Shown one piece after another: positions 6,737-9,621 of a stretch of DNA of 9,621 nt. Position numbers and translations under genes: made by a program. A model generated the notes under the pieces. It made no database searches, had not been told where the DNA came from, and was given only the letters and a program-made list of their open reading frames with translations. Origin of the DNA: an uncultured Candidatus Udaeobacter sp. (GTDB lineage: Bacteria; Verrucomicrobiota; Verrucomicrobiia; Chthoniobacterales; UBA10450); contig CATPAV010000096.1 in NCBI GenBank assembly GCA_955652245.1, positions 1 to 9,621 of the forward strand, read 5' to 3'. The first letter of the stretch is position 1; every line of letters begins with the position of its first letter.

Positions 6737-6796
6737 GATGACCGCGCCGAAAGAAGGGGGAAGCCGGGTACCTTTGTCGCCGAGCCGAAGCGGCGC
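6737..6796 (+). pseudogene. Relic of the N-terminus of a TPR/TolB-type 'KRRNxYKVAVAY' protein
   Basis: The frame beginning at 6737 reads GKPGTFVAEPKRRNIYKVAVA and then TAG (6794-6796). This matches the conserved start of a large family of proteins with a single membrane segment and tetratricopeptide or TolB-like repeats, which typically open with FFAELKRRNVYKVAVAY and continue into the membrane helix. After the stop, another frame continues 'LADWFAAS', which could be the degraded helix, implying a frameshift. Nothing further of the gene is present before the L,D-transpeptidase stop codon at 6877. Recognition is from memory on about 20 residues, so it is moderately secure. Confidence 0.45.
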
Positions 6797-6876
6797 AACA
6801 TTTACAAAGTGGCGGTCGCCTAGCCGACTGGTTCGCAGCCTCAGCCGAATCGGGCCATTGCAGGCGCGCGGCTTCG

Positions 6877-7410
6877 CTAAGGTTTTACCACCACCGGTGT
6901 CCCGATGTGAGCGGCGCTATAAAACTGGCGCGCTTTCCAATAAGGCATCCTAATGCATCCGTGTGATGCGGGCTCTCCGGGCAGGTAACCCTGGTGCAAT
7001 CCATAGCCCGGCGAGAATTCGAGAAAGTAGGGCATCGGGGCGCCCACGAAGTGCGAATGCGGCGGTCTCCGGTCACGCCTGCTATCGACGTTGGCCTTCA
7101 CGACCCGGCCCGATTCATCAACGTAGTCACCATAGAGACTGGAGCGATGATCTTCGTCCTTACGGATGACCTGAAAGCGACCGATCGGAGTCCGGTATCC
7201 TTCTCGGCCGCTCGATATCCGAGACGACGCGGTTCTATACCCTCGGCGGTAGAGATAGGCTTCCTGCTCCCGCAAGCTCACGACGATCGATGGCCGGCCG
7301 GGATGACTCTCCGGTAGATTCGACGTGATCAGGTCGGTCACAGTGCTACAGCCGCTCAAGGCCATGAGGGTCGCGCCAAGCGCACAAAATTGTGAAAATC
7401 GATTCATCAT
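6877..7410 (-). CDS. L,D-transpeptidase (YkuD domain) lipoprotein
   Basis: The product has 177 residues counted from ATG at 7408-7410. The frame is open to a TTG at 7440, but the ATG gives a proper lipoprotein signal: a short basic start, a hydrophobic run and the lipobox LSGC with Cys21. A second ATG follows directly (7405-7407). Residues 40-177 are a YkuD domain: 'RPSIVVSLREQEAYLYRRG', 'SSGREGYRTPIGRFQV', 'LEFSPGYGLHQGYLPG' with His139, and the catalytic 'SHGCIRMP' with His150, Cys152 and Arg154. Such enzymes make 3-3 peptidoglycan cross-links or attach proteins to the wall through a Cys thioester. It should sit in the periplasm on a lipid anchor. It is the last gene of a minus-strand run with two small PYTGK-module proteins and lies near uppP. 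The HSHF segment (118-121) just before the domain core adds extra His. No clear terminator follows the TAG. Confidence 0.92.
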   Translation of the reverse strand: MMNRFSQFCALGATLMALSGCSTVTDLITSNLPESHPGRPSIVVSLREQEAYLYRRGYRTASSRISSGREGYRTPIGRFQVIRKDEDHRSSLYGDYVDESGRVVKANVDSRRDRRPPHSHFVGAPMPYFLEFSPGYGLHQGYLPGEPASHGCIRMPYWKARQFYSAAHIGTPVVVKP

Positions 7411-7432
7411 TGGCTCAGGCCGAATGCATGTA

Positions 7433-7448
7433 AGGTCCAAGCATAGCA
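7433..7448 (-). promoter_or_regulatory. Possible extended -10 promoter of the L,D-transpeptidase gene
   Basis: The minus strand carries TGCTATGCT (7448 down to 7440), an extended -10-like element (TG, one base, then TATGCT, four of six matching TATAAT). It would start RNA near 7433, about 20 bases before the ATG at 7410. No matching -35 box is seen, which extended -10 sites can tolerate. This is weak evidence. Confidence 0.25.
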
Positions 7449-7535
7449 GTTTCCGGCGTTCCCGCTGCGGCTCACCCGCGAGAACTGTTGTCGGGATATT
7501 GAGATGGCTGAGAGGATCGGAGCCGCTGCTGTCGT

Positions 7536-7979
7536 TTATGGCGTCAGGAAAACCTTACCTGTGTAAGGATCTTTCACTTCTGTTCCGGGCGGGAAGCCGC
7601 GAACGTCGATGTAACCGCTGTTCGGCTCGAAGGGACTTGTGACGAAGCCTTGTTTGCCGGGCACCGGAGTTCCGTAAAGCAAGCCGCTTTTCCCCTGTTT
7701 CGTCGCCGAAGCTGCCTTTGCCGCGTGTGTGTTGTGTTCATTCGGCGGCGCGGTCGCCGCGCCGCGAGAACTCGCATGACTCAACGCATCGCTGGACACG
7801 GCATCTTTATTCTGCTTACGACTGCTCCGATGTGACCGCGGCTTCTGTTCCGGTTGCATGATCGAACGGCGGAGCGCCCTAAAAAAGTCCCGGAAGGGGC
7901 CCGCTTCCGCCGCTTGCGTTGCGATCAACATAGCCAAGATCGACAATGGAACGATAAGTTTGCGCAGCGGCCGTTTCAT
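7536..7979 (-). CDS. Small exported protein A with C-terminal PYTGK module (unknown function)
   Basis: The product has 147 residues from ATG at 7977-7979. The frame is open further upstream, but this ATG begins a clean Sec signal peptide (MKRPLRKL, hydrophobic core, then AAEA before GPF, cut near residue 25). An ATG at 8003 would add eight residues. No Shine-Dalgarno favours either start. After the signal come about 75 residues rich in Arg, Ser, Ala and Lys, probably disordered. A conserved 46-residue C-terminal module follows (residues 102-147), with motifs 'YGTPVPGKQG', 'VTSPFEPN', 'DVRGFPPGTEVKDPYTGK' and a terminal FLTP. The module is repeated in protein B. It has many Gly, Pro and Tyr and no Cys, suggesting a small beta structure. 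I recall similar modules in Verrucomicrobia but no assigned role. Its place upstream of an L,D-transpeptidase lipoprotein and its export suggest a cell-wall or outer-layer role, which is inference. Confidence 0.8.
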   Translation of the reverse strand: MKRPLRKLIVPLSILAMLIATQAAEAGPFRDFFRALRRSIMQPEQKPRSHRSSRKQNKDAVSSDALSHASSRGAATAPPNEHNTHAAKAASATKQGKSGLLYGTPVPGKQGFVTSPFEPNSGYIDVRGFPPGTEVKDPYTGKVFLTP

Positions 7980-8107
7980 AACGATGAAGGATATTTGCCG
8001 CATTCGGTGAAGAATGCCAGTCCCGCTCCGACTGTTTTCTACCAATCCGGCTCGGACCGTTCGCTCAGTCGTCCAGCGGCACCAACTCAATCACCTTGTC
8101 GATCCTG

Positions 8108-8122
8108 TCGCGAGACTCGCGA
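8108..8122. promoter_or_regulatory. 15-bp palindrome in the gap between the two PYTGK genes
   Basis: TCGCGAG-A-CTCGCGA is a perfect 7-bp inverted repeat around a single base. The one-base centre makes it a poor RNA hairpin but a reasonable protein-binding site. It lies 129 bp or more upstream of the protein A start and about 33 bp beyond the protein B stop on the minus strand, with no T-run. Function is unknown. Confidence 0.3.
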
Positions 8123-8154
8123 GCGCACGGATTCATCGCTTTATCGAGAAATCG

Positions 8155-8388
8155 TTACGGCGTAAGGAAAATTTTTCCAGTGTAAGGATCCTTCACTTCG
8201 GTCCCAGTCGGATACCCGCGGACATCAACATAACCTCCGTTCGGCGCAAACGGGCTCGTTACCATGCCCTGTTTGCCTGGAACTGGAATTCCGTAAGGAA
8301 CGTCGCGTTTTTCGCCTTTCGCTTCCGGCGCCGCCGTAGCGGCTCGCACGGTTAGACCTTGCACGTCCAAAGCGTTCACATTAACCAT
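8155..8388 (-). CDS. Small protein B with C-terminal PYTGK module, no signal peptide
   Basis: The product has 77 residues from ATG at 8386-8388, chosen because AGTGAGG (8400 down to 8394) gives a good Shine-Dalgarno five bases upstream. An in-frame GTG at 8418 lacks support and would nearly touch the uppP start. Residues 1-31 ('MVNVNALDVQGLTV' and on) contain no hydrophobic export signal. Residues 32-77 are the same module as in protein A, identical at 38 of 46 positions, with every difference conservative or in a loop-like position; both end in FLTP-stop. The DNA of the two modules differs at many third codon positions, so the proteins have been held alike by selection rather than by very recent copying. 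Unlike A, this version should stay in the cytoplasm unless exported another way. Function is unknown; B is the first gene of the minus-strand run. Confidence 0.75.
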   Translation of the reverse strand: MVNVNALDVQGLTVRAATAAPEAKGEKRDVPYGIPVPGKQGMVTSPFAPNGGYVDVRGYPTGTEVKDPYTGKIFLTP

Positions 8389-8420
8389 ACGAACCTCACT
8401 CTCAAACAAAAGGACCACTC
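8389..8420. promoter_or_regulatory. 32-bp divergent gap with two back-to-back ribosome binding sites
   Basis: The gap holds the Shine-Dalgarno of protein B on the minus strand (GAGG, 8397 down to 8394, spacer 5) and that of uppP on the plus strand (AGGA, 8411-8414, spacer 6). There is no room for two promoters, so each promoter must lie within the opposite gene's first codons, or one of the messages has a very short leader. Confidence 0.6.
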
Positions 8421-9287
8421 GTGAATCTTGTCCAAGTAATCATTCTCTCTCTCATTCAAGGAGCATGCGAACTCCTGCCCGTCTCTAGCTCCGCGCACGT
8501 AATCGTCGTCGCTAAGTTGATGGACATCGATCCATCAAGTCCCGAGATGACGTTCTTACTCGTAATGCTCCACACCGGCACAATGTTCGCGGTCATCGTG
8601 TATTTTTGGAGATCTTGGCGAAGCGACTACTTTTCCTCTTCCGCAGCCGTTTGGAATACCGCCAAAGAGCTTGTCGTCGCTAGCTTCGCGACCGCTGTAG
8701 TTGGTGGAATCCTACTTGTGTTGATTGAGAAGGTGGTCATGCACGGACAGCCACATGCGGAAGTGGAATCGCTCTTTAGCAATTTGACTGTGATTTCCTG
8801 TGCTCTTTCGGCCGTGGGGGTACTGATTCTCATTGCGGGCCGGGGCCGTCGAGATGATAACGTGGAAGGGATCTCCTCTGCGAACGACGCGCTGAATCTT
8901 CGGAAATCGGCCTGGATTGGAGCCGTGCAAGGTCTTTGTCTTCCATTTCGTGGGTTTTCCCGGTCGGGAGCAACAATTTCAACGGGGCTAATTCTAGGTG
9001 TCAGCCGGCTCGCTGCGGAGAAGTTCAGCTTTGCGTTGGCACTTATTTTGACGCCTCCGGTTATCGTTCGAGAGCTGCTGCGCCTGATCAAAGCTAATGG
9101 CTCTGCAGCGCCGCACGCGAGTTTGTCTACTCCTGTATTGCTTGGCCTCGCCGGAATGATTTGTAGCTTCTTGGCCGGGCTCTTCGCGTTACAGTGGCTC
9201 ACCCGCTTACTAGAGCGTGGCCGGTGGCAATGGTTTGGTTACTATTGTTTGGTGGCTGCACTGGCGGTGTTTTTTATTGCGCATTAG
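8421..9287 (+). CDS. uppP: Undecaprenyl-diphosphatase (UppP/BacA family)
   Basis: The product has 288 residues and starts with GTG, supported by AGGA six bases upstream. This integral membrane enzyme removes a phosphate from undecaprenyl diphosphate on the outer face of the inner membrane, recycling the lipid carrier for peptidoglycan and other envelope polymers; extra copies often give bacitracin tolerance. Motif 1 is 'QGACELLPVSSSAH' (13-26): Glu17, the serines and His26 fit, while the first Glu of the usual EGxTE is Gln13. Motif 2 is 'LPFRGFSRSGATIS' (173-186), with Arg180 and the serine positions present but Arg replacing the proline of the usual PGxSRSGAT. I believe this version marks a known UppP subfamily rather than a dead enzyme. 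About seven or eight membrane segments are visible and the length is close to normal (about 270). It is divergent from protein B. Confidence 0.93.
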   Translation: MNLVQVIILSLIQGACELLPVSSSAHVIVVAKLMDIDPSSPEMTFLLVMLHTGTMFAVIVYFWRSWRSDYFSSSAAVWNTAKELVVASFATAVVGGILLVLIEKVVMHGQPHAEVESLFSNLTVISCALSAVGVLILIAGRGRRDDNVEGISSANDALNLRKSAWIGAVQGLCLPFRGFSRSGATISTGLILGVSRLAAEKFSFALALILTPPVIVRELLRLIKANGSAAPHASLSTPVLLGLAGMICSFLAGLFALQWLTRLLERGRWQWFGYYCLVAALAVFFIAH

Positions 9288-9344
9288 CTTTTAGCCGTCA
9301 GCTCCACGCAGTCGGTTGACATTCGTTCCGAAGCTGGCGGGAAA

Positions 9345-9621
9345 TTACAACTTGGCATAAACGCCGAGCAAAGGACGGGGCGATGGCGTTTTCGAATTGA
9401 AGTCGCTGACGAAACCGTCCCGGGTGCGGATCTCGACGTGACCAGCGGCGTGGTTGGCGCCGTAGACGAGGACCGAACCCACCGGCGCGGCGAATGGATC
9501 GTTCACCGGTAATCGCTTGAATCCGTAATTACTGACGAGGTCCTGCGCAGCGTCTTTGGCGAGCTCGCTCTTCGGGCGCGAATCGATCACGCCGGAAGCG
9601 AGCAATGCCTCTTTGACATAA
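9345..9621 (-). CDS. CHAP/NlpC-like cell-wall hydrolase family protein, C-terminal part (5' end outside window)
   Basis: The frame runs from the right edge of the window (reading YVKEALLASG first) to TAA at 9345-9347, so 91 residues are visible and the start lies beyond 9621. A TTG at 9603-9605 lies in frame, but coding clearly continues upstream of it. The visible elements are 'YVKEAL', 'NYGFKRLPV', 'APVGSVLVYGANHAAGHVEI' and 'GFVSDFNSKTP', then 'PLLGVYAKL'. The order 'P-G-S-V-L-V-Y' then 'GHVEI' with a conserved His is typical of CHAP and NlpC/P60-like peptidoglycan amidases. The catalytic Cys would be expected just upstream, outside the window. The family call is therefore likely but incomplete. 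It converges with uppP across 57 bp without an obvious terminator. Confidence 0.6.
   Translation of the reverse strand, partial: YVKEALLASGVIDSRPKSELAKDAAQDLVSNYGFKRLPVNDPFAAPVGSVLVYGANHAAGHVEIRTRDGFVSDFNSKTPSPRPLLGVYAKL

Noticed and set aside
7411..7440. TTG start at 7440 for the L,D-transpeptidase.
   Set aside because: The ATG at 7410 gives a standard lipoprotein signal with LSGC at the right distance; the extra ten residues would disrupt it.
7980..8090. N-terminal extension of protein A up to the first start-like codon at 8090.
   Set aside because: It would bury the clear signal peptide behind 37 residues; starts at 7979 or 8003 fit an exported protein.
8627..9202. 191-residue minus-strand open frame opposite uppP.
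   Set aside because: It is antisense to a well-supported uppP, has no recognisable domain and its composition fits a shadow frame.

Overview
The window is about 56% GC by eye and looks like a chromosomal segment of a Gram-negative-type bacterium. The best guess is Verrucomicrobiota (Spartobacteria/Chthoniobacterales-like). That guess rests on the secreted beta-roll plus S74-chaperone protein, the pair of small proteins ending in a PYTGK-containing module, the mostly weak Shine-Dalgarno sequences, and the relic of a 'KRRNxYKVAVAY' TPR-type protein. It is an inference from family flavour, not a proof. No phage, transposase, CRISPR or plasmid genes are visible.

Layout, left to right. (1) Positions 2-2572, plus strand: the end of an Agl23-like membrane glycosyltransferase followed 18 bp later by a complete GT-C-like multi-pass membrane protein. 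(2) A long hairpin at 2570-2605 sits exactly where this unit converges with a minus-strand PHP-domain phosphoesterase gene (2587-3390). (3) A complete tRNA-Leu(GAG) with encoded CCA lies at 3546-3629, facing a clear rho-independent terminator (3657-3692) of the minus-strand gene 3729-5039. That gene encodes a secreted protein with ten 16-17-residue beta-roll repeats, an S74 self-cleaving chaperone domain and a coiled coil. (4) On the plus strand follow a membrane-anchored C39-like cysteine peptidase (5263-5895) and an unrecognised small membrane protein with an HVHH motif (6118-6657). Between them lies an orphan, reversed copy of the S74 gene's 3' end and terminator. (5) A short relic of a TPR/TolB-type gene start is at 6737-6796. 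(6) A minus-strand cluster holds an L,D-transpeptidase lipoprotein (6877-7410) and two small paralogues, A (7536-7979) and B (8155-8388). The paralogues share a 46-residue C-terminal module that is 38/46 identical. (7) uppP (8421-9287) is divergent from B with only 32 bp between start codons. A minus-strand gene cut by the right edge (9345-9621) resembles a CHAP-like peptidoglycan hydrolase.

The right third is functionally coherent. UppP recycles the undecaprenyl carrier, the L,D-transpeptidase cross-links peptidoglycan or attaches proteins to it, and the last gene is probably a wall hydrolase. The two PYTGK proteins sit inside this set and are the best candidates here for an undescribed envelope component. 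The left third (two GT-C-like proteins) fits transfer of lipid-linked sugars to acceptors at the membrane.
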